Source: an uncultured Amylibacter sp. (lineage in GTDB: Bacteria; Pseudomonadota; Alphaproteobacteria; Rhodobacterales; Rhodobacteraceae). From it: a DNA stretch of 64,000 bases. The stretch covers positions 1,946,501 through 2,010,500 of the forward strand of contig OY365741.1 in assembly GCA_959347425.1 (NCBI GenBank). The letters are read 5' to 3'. This document shows positions 39,444 to 47,633 of this stretch, piece by piece. Below the pieces are notes generated by a model, which searched no databases, had not been told where the DNA came from, and was given only the letters and a program-made list of their open reading frames with translations. A program made the translations under genes and the position numbers. The number at the start of each line of letters is the position of its first letter. Position 1 is the stretch's first letter.

Positions 39444-40169
39444 ATGGATGGATTTACTTGGGTTGACGGCATTGCCGTGCTGATTTTATTGGTATCGGTG
39501 GGTTTGGCGTATTCGCGGGGGTTAGCGCGCGAATCACTGTCCATCGGCGGGTGGATATTGGCGGCGGTTGTGTCCTACCAATTCGCGCCGACGGCAACGC
39601 CTTTGGTCAAAGAAATTCCGTTACTATCGGATTTAATCGGGCAATCGTGCGAATTATCCACGATGGCGGGGTTTGCCCTCGTTTTCACCGTCATGCTGAT
39701 AGTGTTTGCGTTTTTCGTGCCGTGGATTTCCACCTTTGTGCAGAAATTATCGTTAAACAAAGTCGATCAGACCTTGGGGTTGCTATTCGGCGTGGTACGC
39801 GGGTTTTTGCTGATTTTGGTGGTTTTGGTGTTGTTTGATAGGGTGACTTCGGCGCAACAGGCGGGTGCGAACGATTGGACTTCGGCCGTGCATGAAAGCA
39901 AAACAAAGGGGTTTTTGGCGGATACTCAGGCGCGGATGGAGTCTATGATTCCCGATGATACATCGGTGTGGTTGCTGGGGCATTATCAGCATTTGATGCG
40001 CGATTGTCCGCAGAATGAGGCGATTCCGTCAGAGATTACGCCAGCGATCGTGCCGACTTTGGTGCCAGATGCTACGGATGCCACGCCCGAATCGCCCGAA
40101 CCGACAGACGCTATACCCGAATCCACAGACGCAATAACCGAAACCCCTCTTCCCACACAAGAAAACTAG
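39444..40169 (+). CDS. cvpA: CvpA family membrane protein
   Basis: The 241-residue protein has four predicted membrane helices in its first 140 residues, including IAVLILLVSVGLAYSRGLARE and GVVRGFLLILVVLVLFD, as in the CvpA family (colicin V production protein). The C-terminal tail is periplasmic or cytoplasmic, acidic and made of repeated ATPESPEP/DAIPES-like units. The molecular function is not settled; homologues are linked to envelope integrity. It sits between radA and purF, its usual position, with 11 bp to purF. Confidence 0.9.
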   Translation: MDGFTWVDGIAVLILLVSVGLAYSRGLARESLSIGGWILAAVVSYQFAPTATPLVKEIPLLSDLIGQSCELSTMAGFALVFTVMLIVFAFFVPWISTFVQKLSLNKVDQTLGLLFGVVRGFLLILVVLVLFDRVTSAQQAGANDWTSAVHESKTKGFLADTQARMESMIPDDTSVWLLGHYQHLMRDCPQNEAIPSEITPAIVPTLVPDATDATPESPEPTDAIPESTDAITETPLPTQEN

Positions 40170-40180
40170 GCACACAAACC

Positions 40181-41674
40181 ATGACCGAAAATCCCCCCGC
40201 CCCCAAGGATTTGAACAGCGTCCCCCGTTTTGTATCCCACCCTTTCGCCGATTTGAAACGAAAAGAAGAATGCGGAGTTTTCGGGGTTATTGGCTTGGCA
40301 GAGGCGGCCAGCTTCGTTGCCCTTGGACTCCACGCCTTGCAACACCGCGGGCAAGAAGCGGGCGGTATAGTCTCTTATGACCAAGACGTCGGCTTCCGTT
40401 CGGCGCGGAAATTCGGCTATGTCCGCGACCAATTCACTAAACAAGCGTTGATGGAAACCCTGCCCGGCAATCTGTCCATCGGGCATGTGCGCTATTCCAC
40501 GGCGGGCAGTAAGGGCAGGGCGGGCGTGCATGATATTCAGCCGTTTTTCGGTGAATTTTCACGCGGGGGGTGCGCCATTTCCCACAACGGCAATTTAACG
40601 AATGCAGAGGCTTTGCGCGTTAATCTTATCAAACGCGGGTCTATATTTCAGAGCACATCGGACAGCGAATGTATCATCCATTTGATGGCGCGGGCGCGTG
40701 AAAAAACCCATGTGGAATGCCTGCAATCCGCGTTAAAAAAGGTTGAAGGCGCGTTTTCTATTGTCGCCATGACTCGCAGTAAATTAATCGGTGTGCGGGA
40801 TCCGCGTGGGATTCGTCCGCTGGTTTTGGGGCAGTTGGGGGCGGGCTGGGTTATCAGCTCTGAAACCTGTGCGCTGGATATTATTGGGGCGCAATATGTC
40901 CGTGAAATTGAACCTGGGGAAATGGTTGTGATTGATGAAAATGGGGTGAATAGCTATTTTCCCTTCAAACGAGTCCCCGCCCGCCCGTGTATTTTTGAGC
41001 ATGTGTATTTCTCTCGTCCCGACAGTATTTTGGCGGGCAAATCCGTCTATGAAACCCGCCGTCAAATCGGGATAGAGCTGGCGCGGGAGGCTCCTGTGGA
41101 AGCCGATTTGGTCTGCCCCGTGCCTGATAGTGGCACGCCCGCCGCGATTGGCTATAGTTTTGAATCGGGCATTCCTTACGGTATGGGGATTATCCGTAAT
41201 TCCTATATGGGGCGGACGTTTATTGAACCCAGCGAGCATATTCGCAACATGGGTGTGCGGTTAAAACTGAACGTTAATCGGGCGTTAATCAAAGGCAAAC
41301 GGGTGATTTTGGTGGATGATAGCGTGGTGCGTGGGACGACCAGCCGTAAGATAAAAGAGATGGTGCTGGACGCGGGCGCGGCAGAGGTGCATTTCAGGAT
41401 AGCTTCGCCGCCAACGGCTTGGCCGTGTTTTTTCGGGGTGGATACTCCGCAACGGGAGAAACTGCTGGCAGCAACGATGAGCGAGGCAGAAATGTGCCGT
41501 CATTTGGATGTGCAGAGCTTGCGGTTTATTACTCTGGCGGGGTTGTATCGCGCCTGTGGTGTTGCGATGCGGGATGTGAAGTCGCCCCAGTATTGCGATG
41601 CGTGTTTTTCTGGTGAGTACCCAATGAAGTTGCGCGATAAGACGGATAAAGATGCGTTGTTGTTGGCGGTTTAG
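40181..41674 (+). CDS. purF: Amidophosphoribosyltransferase PurF
   Basis: The 497-residue enzyme catalyses the first committed step of purine synthesis, PRPP plus glutamine to phosphoribosylamine. The N-terminal nucleophile Cys31 follows a propeptide (KRKEECGVFGVIG), so maturation by cleavage, as in Bacillus-type enzymes, is expected. GATase residues include GHVRYSTAG and HNGNLTNA. The PRPP loop is VILVDDSVVRGTT near residue 370. Cys residues in the C-terminal part (CFFGVDTP, PQYCDACFSGEYP) fit the [4Fe-4S]-containing type. It is immediately followed by the SDR gene. Confidence 0.97.
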   Translation: MTENPPAPKDLNSVPRFVSHPFADLKRKEECGVFGVIGLAEAASFVALGLHALQHRGQEAGGIVSYDQDVGFRSARKFGYVRDQFTKQALMETLPGNLSIGHVRYSTAGSKGRAGVHDIQPFFGEFSRGGCAISHNGNLTNAEALRVNLIKRGSIFQSTSDSECIIHLMARAREKTHVECLQSALKKVEGAFSIVAMTRSKLIGVRDPRGIRPLVLGQLGAGWVISSETCALDIIGAQYVREIEPGEMVVIDENGVNSYFPFKRVPARPCIFEHVYFSRPDSILAGKSVYETRRQIGIELAREAPVEADLVCPVPDSGTPAAIGYSFESGIPYGMGIIRNSYMGRTFIEPSEHIRNMGVRLKLNVNRALIKGKRVILVDDSVVRGTTSRKIKEMVLDAGAAEVHFRIASPPTAWPCFFGVDTPQREKLLAATMSEAEMCRHLDVQSLRFITLAGLYRACGVAMRDVKSPQYCDACFSGEYPMKLRDKTDKDALLLAV

Positions 41675-41683
41675 GGTGGTGAT

Positions 41684-42385
41684 ATGGATTTAGCACGGGA
41701 TTTTTCTGGTCGTGTGGTTTTAATAACGGGTGCGTCACGCGGATTGGGGGCGGCCTGTGCGCTGGCTTTTGCGGCACGGGGTGCGCAGGTGTTGGCTTTG
41801 GCACGGACTGTTGGCGCGTTGGAAGAGCTTGATAATAAGGCACGCGGCACGGGTGGGCGGAGGCGTGTTGGAGGTGTCAGCACGGATGTTGAGGACTCTG
41901 GGATGACCTTAATTCCGCTCGATATTTGCGATTCCCAAGGTGTGCAAAACTTAGGGCAATCCATTTTTGACCGTTGGGGCGGGTTGGATATTTGGGTGCA
42001 TTGTGCGGTTTATGCCGCGCCTTTGTCGCCTGTGAATTGCTTGGATAGTGCGGATTTGGCGCGATCTATGGCGGTGAATGTGACGGCAACGGCGCAGTTA
42101 ATCGGGTGCATTGACCCTCTGTTACGGGCGAAATCTGGGGTGGCGGTTTGTGTCGAGGACACGCAGGCTGGGGGCAAGTTTTTTGGCGCGTATGGGGCGA
42201 GTAAGGCGGCGCAATCGGCGTTATTTGCCAGTTGGCGGGCGGAAAATAGCGTGCGGGTGTGTAGTTTTCAGCCTCGGCCGATGCGAACGGCGGTTCGGGC
42301 GCGGTTTTTCCCAGGGCAGGATGGTGCGGGATTGGCGGATATTGGGGAAGAGGCGGAGCGACTTCTTTTAGTGATTAGTGATTAG
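41684..42385 (+). CDS. Short-chain dehydrogenase/reductase (SDR)
   Basis: The 233-residue protein has the Rossmann motif TGASRGLGA near residue 16 and the catalytic Tyr-x3-Lys in AYGASKAAQSALF. The NAG-like motif in helix 4 is replaced by VHCAVYAAP. Substrate is unknown. An SDR directly after purF is common in alphaproteobacteria. The last five residues (LVISD) and the TAG stop are encoded by the TTAGTGA-type repeat array that begins here, so the original C-terminus has probably been altered by the repeat. Confidence 0.88.
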   Translation: MDLARDFSGRVVLITGASRGLGAACALAFAARGAQVLALARTVGALEELDNKARGTGGRRRVGGVSTDVEDSGMTLIPLDICDSQGVQNLGQSIFDRWGGLDIWVHCAVYAAPLSPVNCLDSADLARSMAVNVTATAQLIGCIDPLLRAKSGVAVCVEDTQAGGKFFGAYGASKAAQSALFASWRAENSVRVCSFQPRPMRTAVRARFFPGQDGAGLADIGEEAERLLLVISD

Positions 42386-42813
42386 TGATTAGTGATTAAC
42401 TGGAATTAACTGCGGTTAGTTAAAAATAACTGAATTAACTGAAATTAACTGCCGTTAGTTAAAAATAACTGGAATTAACTGAAATTAACTGCCGTTAGTT
42501 AAAAATAACTCAAAATAACTCACTTGAGTTAATCCAGTTAAAAATAACTCACATTAACTCAAAATAACTCACTTGAGTTAATCTAGTTAAAAATAACTCA
42601 GATTAACTCAAAATAACTCACTTGAGTTAATCCAGTTAAAAATAACTCACATTAACTCAAAATAACTCACGGTGGTTATTTTAGTTATTTAATAACCACA
42701 ATAACCAATCATTCATCGTTAATCATTAATCGTTCATCGTTCAAATGGCTCTTGATAAAGTTTGTGATAAATGATAAATGACTCATCGCTAATAACTAAC
42801 AACTAAAGACCCC
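42364..42813. repeat. Iteron-like tandem repeat block between SDR and znuA
   Basis: The block opens with TTAGTGATTAGTGA units. Two to three copies of a roughly 40 bp unit follow (GAATTAACTG...GTTAGTTAAAAATAACT), then three near-perfect 49 bp units from about 42513 to 42659, each with an inverted repeat AACTCA-CT-TGAGTT and a TTAAAAATAACTCA segment, then a partial fourth. The far end has TTCATCGTTAAT and CTAATAACTAACAACTAA units, inverted relative to the start. It is extremely AT-rich, with no gene. The termini resemble those of the interspersed elements, but the core differs. Confidence 0.9.
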
Positions 42814-43752
42814 ATGCGTGTTTTCACCATATTTCTAACAACCCTGTTCGCCCTGTGCACCGCCCTATCGGCGCAGGCGCAACCAGAGCCCCGCGTTCTG
42901 GCAACGATAAAACCTCTGCATTCCCTTGTTCAATCGGTGCTTGGCGATACCGCCCGCGCCCAGCTTTTGCTGGACAACACGGCCTCGCCCCACGATTTCC
43001 AAATGAAGCCGAGCCAAATCCGCGCCCTTCACCAAGCCGATATCGTGTTTTATATTGACGCGGATTTTGAACAATTTCTGCAACGGGTACTGCCCGATTT
43101 GCCCGAAGCTACAACCCAAATCCCTATCGCGCAACGCGCTGAAATCGCCCTTGTCCCCCTGCGTGGCGGTGATGATGACGATGATGACAAAGACGACCAC
43201 GATGACGACCACGGGCATGGGCATGACCATGCCGCGCAGGATTATCACGTCTGGCTTGACCCGAATAACGCGGTGAAAATGGTGCAAACGATTGCCACCA
43301 GTTTGGCACAAATTTATCCGCATAATGCCGCGATTTATCAGGCGAATGCGGCTGCTACGATAGCCGCGCTGAACGCGTTGCATAGCGATGTGGAAACCCG
43401 CCTTGCCCCCGTGAAAGACCAGTCTTTTATAGTGTTTCACGATGCTTATGGGTATTTTGAACGGGCGTATGGGTTGCCCACCCCCGCCGTGATTGCCCTA
43501 GACCCGACCATCCCGCCAAGCCCCAAACGTATCGTGCAAATCCGTGAAAATCTGGCACAAACCGGGGCGCGATGTTTGTTTAGCGAACCGCAATTTTCCG
43601 ACAAAGTGCTGGATGTTATTCGCGCGGATTCAAACGCACGGATTGCTGTGCTGGATCCTCTGGGTGCGGAATTGCCCGCTGGTGCGGGGCTGTATGCCGC
43701 GCTTTTGCAGGGTTTGGCGGGGGCTTTGGCGGACTGTTTGGGCGGGTCTTAA
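42814..43752 (+). CDS. znuA: Zinc ABC transporter substrate-binding protein ZnuA
   Basis: The 312-residue protein has a signal peptide (about 22 residues, ending ALSAQA). Zinc ligands of the cluster A-I fold are seen as the His in NTASPHDFQMKPS, the His in QDYHVWLDP and the His in FHDAYGYF. Between the first two is an Asp/His-rich loop at about residues 113-137, typical of zinc rather than manganese binders. ZnuA delivers periplasmic Zn2+ to ZnuBC. No znuBC or zur is adjacent, which is unusual. It is isolated behind the iteron-like block, and a short hairpin overlaps its stop codon. Confidence 0.93.
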   Translation: MRVFTIFLTTLFALCTALSAQAQPEPRVLATIKPLHSLVQSVLGDTARAQLLLDNTASPHDFQMKPSQIRALHQADIVFYIDADFEQFLQRVLPDLPEATTQIPIAQRAEIALVPLRGGDDDDDDKDDHDDDHGHGHDHAAQDYHVWLDPNNAVKMVQTIATSLAQIYPHNAAIYQANAAATIAALNALHSDVETRLAPVKDQSFIVFHDAYGYFERAYGLPTPAVIALDPTIPPSPKRIVQIRENLAQTGARCLFSEPQFSDKVLDVIRADSNARIAVLDPLGAELPAGAGLYAALLQGLAGALADCLGGS

Positions 43753-43759
43753 CCCGCGA

Positions 43760-44461
43760 TTAAAGCAACACTTCATCCTTGCGCAACGGTGGCACTCCCG
43801 CCGCGTATAATTCCGCCCGCCCGCGTATCATCTTTTGATAAAACCTTGGAAAAGCGTGAGAAACTGCGCCGTCCGTGCGTGTATCCACCCGCCAATCGCG
43901 CTGATTCTCACGCCCAGAATTTAGGACTTTGTTCAGGACTTTCGCACGGGGAATCGTCAATTCCAAATGCTGCATGATTTCATCGGTGATAGCCAATGGG
44001 CGATGTTCCACCAAATCCGCGTCATAAATCGGCAGGCAATTCGGGCGGTAGAGCCATTCCGTCAAAGTCGCTATCTGACGGCGCATCACTGCCACGGGCA
44101 AATCGGTTTTATGCGGGTCATAGTAGGTCGCCTGCACGATCGCCGCACCCTCATTCACCAGGGCAATCATCACGCGGGTTGGATGCGCGGTTGTGTGCAG
44201 AACGACGGGGTGGTCAATGCCCCGCAGTTCGGTGAAAAGCGGGCGCAGGTTGGCGAGAGTCAGCGCACCGCAGGTGTTTTGCCCAGGTGGATTTTGCGGG
44301 TTTTCGGTATCCATCCCCAAGGCCTGCGCCGACAGATTTGGCTGGGCAAATCCCGCCATTTCCAAGCCCGCCCGCGCAACTTGATAGGCGAAATCCTGCC
44401 GCGCAGTCATGCTGTATGAAAAGACAATCAGCGCGTCTAGGGTTGGAAAATCGGTAATCAC
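43760..44461 (-). CDS. Conserved-looking hypothetical protein
   Basis: I do not recognise this 233-residue protein. It starts with a GTG and contains LIVFSYSMTARQDFAYQVARAGLE, a CGALTLANLRPLF segment, PVVLHTTAHPTRVMIALVNE, VQATYYDPHKTDLPV and a basic C-terminal half with HAFPRFYQKMIRGRAELYAA. No signal peptide or membrane segment is evident. Codon use matches the GC-rich core genes, so it is probably a real, old gene. It lies eight bases from the convergent znuA stop and downstream of ilvB, separated from it by 168 bp of AT-rich sequence in which I see no gene. Confidence 0.6.
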   Translation of the reverse strand: MITDFPTLDALIVFSYSMTARQDFAYQVARAGLEMAGFAQPNLSAQALGMDTENPQNPPGQNTCGALTLANLRPLFTELRGIDHPVVLHTTAHPTRVMIALVNEGAAIVQATYYDPHKTDLPVAVMRRQIATLTEWLYRPNCLPIYDADLVEHRPLAITDEIMQHLELTIPRAKVLNKVLNSGRENQRDWRVDTRTDGAVSHAFPRFYQKMIRGRAELYAAGVPPLRKDEVLL

Positions 44462-44629
44462 GCGGGGTTCACTTTTGTTATCATATCGGATGCGCCAAGT
44501 GGCAAAATCCGTAAAATAACAGGAAAGTGTAAGATTTGGTTAAACAGCGAAGAAAATAATGAAAATAAAATTCACAATTTTTATAAATTTTTTTATCTAA
44601 ATTTTTATACTTGGATTAACCACTAACCC

Positions 44630-46474
44630 CTAAACCAAAACCGCCCCACCCCCGACAATCGCGCCGTCAGTAGAGCCATCCGCCAGCAACATATGATTAT
44701 GCGGCTTGCCCGACGGTATCATGGGATAGCAATTCTCGTGCTTCTCCACCAAACAATCAAAAATCACCGCGCCATCATACGCCAACATCTCCATAATCGC
44801 GTCATCCAAATCGGCTGGGTCTTTGCATAAAATCCCCTTCGCGCCAAACGCCTGCGCCAATAAAACAAAATCTGGCAGAGACTCCGACCACGAATTAGAA
44901 TACCGCTCGCCGTGCAACAATTCCTGCCATTGGCGCACCATCCCCAGCCGTTCATTATTCAAAATAAACTGCTTGACGGGCAGATTATACTGCATCGCTG
45001 TCCCCATTTCCTGCATATTCATCAGCCAAGAAGCCTCGCCCGCGACATTGATAACCAACGCCTCTGGATGGGCGATTTGCACCCCGACAGAGGCAGGCAG
45101 ACCATAGCCCATCGTCCCCAAACCGCCCGAAGTCATCCAGCGATTCGGCGCGTTAAACCCCAAATATTGTGCCGCCCACATCTGATGCTGGCCGACCTCC
45201 GTGCAAATATAACGGTCATGGGATTTCGTCAATTCCTCCAACCTCTGCAAGGCATATTGCGGTTTTATCGTCTTCTTTGACGGGGCAAAATCCAGACATT
45301 TTATCGCCCGCCATTCATCAATCTGCCGCCACCATTGCGACACATTATTCACCTTACTGCCGCGTTTTTTCCACAAATCCAGCACATCACGCAGAACGCT
45401 GGCGATATCGCCGATAACCGGCGCATCCACGCGAATCACCTTGTTTATAGAGGATGGGTCAATATCCACATGCGCTTTTCGCGAGTTCGGGCTAAATTCG
45501 GAAACCAGCCCGGTGATACGGTCGTCAAACCGCGCCCCTATGCAAAACATCGCGTCGCAATCGTGCATCGTGTGGTTCGCTTCATAGGTCCCGTGCATGC
45601 CCAGCATGCCTATCCAATGCTCGTCATTCGCGGGGAACGCGCCCAACCCCATCAGGGTGGAGGTAATGGGGAAATTCGTTGCCGCGACCAGTTCGCGCAG
45701 TAAATCGCAAGCCTCCGTGCCAGAGTTAATCACCCCCCCGCCAGAATAAATCACGGGTTTCACGCTGGTTTCAATCATCTCCACAAGGGCTGCGACTTGC
45801 GCAGGGTCGGCTTTGGTGCGGGGTTGATAGGTGCTGGTTTTCACCTCATCCCGCGGCACATAATCGCCTTCGGCAAACTGCACATCCTTTGGAATATCAA
45901 TTAAAACCGGGCCAGGGCGGCCTGTTGTGGCGATATGAAACGCTTCGTGTATCGTTTTTGCCAAGGTCGCGGTTTCCTTAATCAGCCAGTTATGTTTCGT
46001 GCAGGGGCGGGTTATGCCGACTGTATCTGCCTCTTGAAACGCGTCCGCGCCAATCATAAAAGTCGGCACCTGCCCGCTGATAACAACCAGAGGAATCGAA
46101 TCCATCAGGGCATCGGTCAGGCCGGTTACCGCGTTTGTCGCGCCTGGGCCGGAGGTCACGAGGACTACCCCGGGTTTGCCCGTGGAACGCGCGTATCCCT
46201 CGGCCGCATGCACCGCGCCCTGTTCGTGGCGGACGAGAACATGGCGGATGTCGTTTTGCTGGAAAATCACGTCATAGATGGGTAGGACGGCGCCGCCTGG
46301 GTAGCCAAAGACGACCTCTACCCCCTGTTCTTTCAGGGCTTTGATGAGGATATGCGCGCCTGTCATGGTGGTTTTAGGCGTGGTTTTAGGGGCGGTTTTT
46401 GGGTTTGTATCAGTCATTGTATTGGTCTTTGTGGTGGTTTTATTGGTGGTTTTGGTGGTGGTTTTGGTGGTCAT
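44630..46474 (-). CDS. ilvB: Acetolactate synthase large subunit IlvB
   Basis: The 614-residue ThDP enzyme makes acetolactate/acetohydroxybutyrate for Val, Leu and Ile synthesis. The catalytic Glu lies in VRHEQGAVHAAEGYAR, the FAD/ThDP core includes TSGPGATNAVTGLTDALMD, and the ThDP-Mg motif is VAGEASWLMNMQEMGT...NNE, the alphaproteobacterial variant. The N-terminus has an odd Thr/Lys-rich extension of about 37 residues before MTGAHILIKALKEQGVE; AAAAGGAC nine bases before the ATG at 46474 supports the long start, but a start at about residue 20 (MTDTN) is possible. The regulatory subunit gene ilvN, normally next, is absent here. Upstream lies an apparent attenuator. Confidence 0.95.
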   Translation of the reverse strand: MTTKTTTKTTNKTTTKTNTMTDTNPKTAPKTTPKTTMTGAHILIKALKEQGVEVVFGYPGGAVLPIYDVIFQQNDIRHVLVRHEQGAVHAAEGYARSTGKPGVVLVTSGPGATNAVTGLTDALMDSIPLVVISGQVPTFMIGADAFQEADTVGITRPCTKHNWLIKETATLAKTIHEAFHIATTGRPGPVLIDIPKDVQFAEGDYVPRDEVKTSTYQPRTKADPAQVAALVEMIETSVKPVIYSGGGVINSGTEACDLLRELVAATNFPITSTLMGLGAFPANDEHWIGMLGMHGTYEANHTMHDCDAMFCIGARFDDRITGLVSEFSPNSRKAHVDIDPSSINKVIRVDAPVIGDIASVLRDVLDLWKKRGSKVNNVSQWWRQIDEWRAIKCLDFAPSKKTIKPQYALQRLEELTKSHDRYICTEVGQHQMWAAQYLGFNAPNRWMTSGGLGTMGYGLPASVGVQIAHPEALVINVAGEASWLMNMQEMGTAMQYNLPVKQFILNNERLGMVRQWQELLHGERYSNSWSESLPDFVLLAQAFGAKGILCKDPADLDDAIMEMLAYDGAVIFDCLVEKHENCYPMIPSGKPHNHMLLADGSTDGAIVGGGAVLV

Positions 46475-46523
46475 GGGTGAGTGTCCTTTTGGTCTATTAT
46501 CTTATTTCCCTGCGTTTTGCCAT

Positions 46524-46547
46524 AAAAAAACCCCCAAACAGGGGGTT
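46524..46547 (-). terminator. Attenuator terminator upstream of ilvB
   Basis: On the minus strand the stem AACCCCC (46547-46541) pairs with GGGGGTT (46535-46529) across a five-base loop and is followed by a U-tract (46530-46524). It lies 50 bp before the ilvB start and just after a short leader ORF, which fits transcription attenuation rather than ending an upstream gene. Confidence 0.82.
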
Positions 46548-46583
46548 ATGCGCCGATAAGGAAGATTTCCTATCAACGCATAA
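46546..46583 (-). promoter_or_regulatory. Candidate antiterminator/pause hairpin in the ilvB leader
   Basis: On the minus strand TTATGCG (46583-46577) pairs with CGCATAA (46552-46546). Inside it, GATAGGAA pairs with TTCC-T-TATC with one bulged base, joined by two U-G wobbles, giving a long continuous stem. Its 3' arm shares two bases with the terminator stem, and its 5' arm overlaps the last codons of the leader ORF. Confidence 0.6.
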
Positions 46584-46644
46584 GGCACAGCACAACGAGG
46601 GTTCTTGCGGTTCTGGGCTTCGGTGGGTTCAATTGGTTTAACAT
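46573..46644 (-). CDS. Putative ilvB leader peptide (23 residues)
   Basis: ATG at 46644 to TGA at 46573. The C-terminal half carries a run of branched-chain codons, LVVLCL (residues 16-21), immediately before the hairpin and terminator. Branched-chain-rich leaders control ilv operons by attenuation in other proteobacteria. No Shine-Dalgarno is seen; if the proposed promoter is right, the ATG would sit at or within a few bases of the RNA 5' end, which would make it a leaderless message. The call rests on position and codon content and needs comparison with relatives. Confidence 0.55.
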   Translation of the reverse strand: MLNQLNPPKPRTARTLVVLCLMR

Positions 46645-46651
46645 AAGGTGT

Positions 46652-46680
46652 AGGTTATTGATAATTTGCTGGTCGTCAAG
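46652..46680 (-). promoter_or_regulatory. Candidate ilvB promoter
   Basis: On the minus strand CTTGAC (46680-46675), the alphaproteobacterial -35 consensus, stands 17 bases before TAACCT (46657-46652), a weak -10. Transcription would start at about 46645, right before the leader ORF. Confidence 0.5.
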
Positions 46681-46741
46681 GGTGTTTTAGGGGAAATTTG
46701 GGAAAAAATGTAAAAAAGATGGTTTTTTTGGGTTTTAATTG

Positions 46742-46790
46742 CCAAAATCACTAATCACTAATCACTAATCACTAATCACTAATCCTTAAT
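46742..46790. repeat. AATCACT short tandem array at the bpt 3' end
   Basis: Five or so copies of a seven-base unit (CACTAAT on the plus strand) followed by diverged units. On the minus strand it encodes the last residues of bpt (RISD) and its TAG stop. It is the same unit family as in the element termini, here as a single array with no element core beside it. Confidence 0.8.
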
Positions 46791-47614
46791 CCCTCAGGCA
46801 ACCGCAACTGTGCCACTTGCTCTGGCAAAGTTTCTTCCGCCGACCTTGCCAAACCCGCATCCCCCACCAATTCATCCAACCGCACCGCGTTCGGGTCGCC
46901 CAAATCGCGCCATGCATTATCGCGATACACCTCTAACGGCGCGAACCCCGACTTATAGTGCATTTTGGCGCTTTGCGGCACCCAATAGCCCAAATAAACA
47001 TAATCCAACCCGCGCTCTATCGCCATATTTATATGGTCTAAAATCATATAAATGCCCATCGAACGCCCCGCCACGCTTGGCTCAAAAAACGAATAAATCA
47101 TTGACAACCCGTCATCCAGAGCATCGCTTAAACACGCGGCAATCGGCGCGGCCGCGCTGTGCGGGCGGTAATCCACGACTCGGGTTGCCAGCGCGGTATC
47201 CTCTACCATCGTTAAAAAATCCATAAAACCCATAGCCGTCATCCCCCCGCCAGAATGCCGCCCATCCAAATAATCCTTAAAAATATGATAGTGCGCGGGC
47301 TGCGCCTTTGGCGGAGATATCGTCCGTTGTAAATCCGCGTTTTTGCGCAAAATACGGCGGTGCGAAGCGCGGGGCGTGAAATCAGCCACACGAACACGCA
47401 CGGACAAACAGGCACGACACCCTTGGCAAGACGGGCGGTATAGCACCGATTGCGACCGCCTAAACCCCTGTTTTGTAAGGGTATTATTCAGGGCGACCGC
47501 ACTGGCTCTGTCCAAATTTGTGAACATTTTGCGTTCAATCCTGCCCGCCAAATACGGGCAAGGCTGGGGCTGGGTGATGTAAAACTGCGTGGCGTTCGGG
47601 AAATGATGCTTCAT
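46772..47614 (-). CDS. bpt: Aspartate/glutamate leucyltransferase (Bpt)
   Basis: The 280-residue protein has the family blocks PCPYLAGRIERKMFTNL near the N-terminus, VLYRPSCQGCRACLSVRV, and FFEPSVAGRSMGIYMILDHI with YLGYWVPQSAKMHYKSGFAPLE in the GNAT-like C-terminal half. Bpt transfers Leu from tRNA to proteins with N-terminal Asp or Glu, marking them for the N-end rule (ClpS/ClpAP). Length exceeds the common 235-260 residues through a C-terminal extension that ends inside a short-repeat array. It lies downstream of doxX on the same strand. Confidence 0.93.
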   Translation of the reverse strand: MKHHFPNATQFYITQPQPCPYLAGRIERKMFTNLDRASAVALNNTLTKQGFRRSQSVLYRPSCQGCRACLSVRVRVADFTPRASHRRILRKNADLQRTISPPKAQPAHYHIFKDYLDGRHSGGGMTAMGFMDFLTMVEDTALATRVVDYRPHSAAAPIAACLSDALDDGLSMIYSFFEPSVAGRSMGIYMILDHINMAIERGLDYVYLGYWVPQSAKMHYKSGFAPLEVYRDNAWRDLGDPNAVRLDELVGDAGLARSAEETLPEQVAQLRLPEGLRISD

Positions 47615-47633
47615 AAATCGCCCCTAATTCGCC

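Noticed and set aside
42500..42690. CRISPR-like impression from regularly spaced repeats.
   Set aside because: The 49 bp units are almost identical throughout, with no unique spacers, and no cas genes are present.
43742..43757. Small hairpin (GCGGGT/ACCCGC) at the znuA stop as a terminator.
   Set aside because: The stem is only six base pairs and no T-tract follows on either strand.
46341..46559. Plus-strand frame rich in Val/Leu opposite the ilvB N-terminus.
   Set aside because: It is the antisense image of the Thr/Lys repeat and crosses the attenuator terminator.
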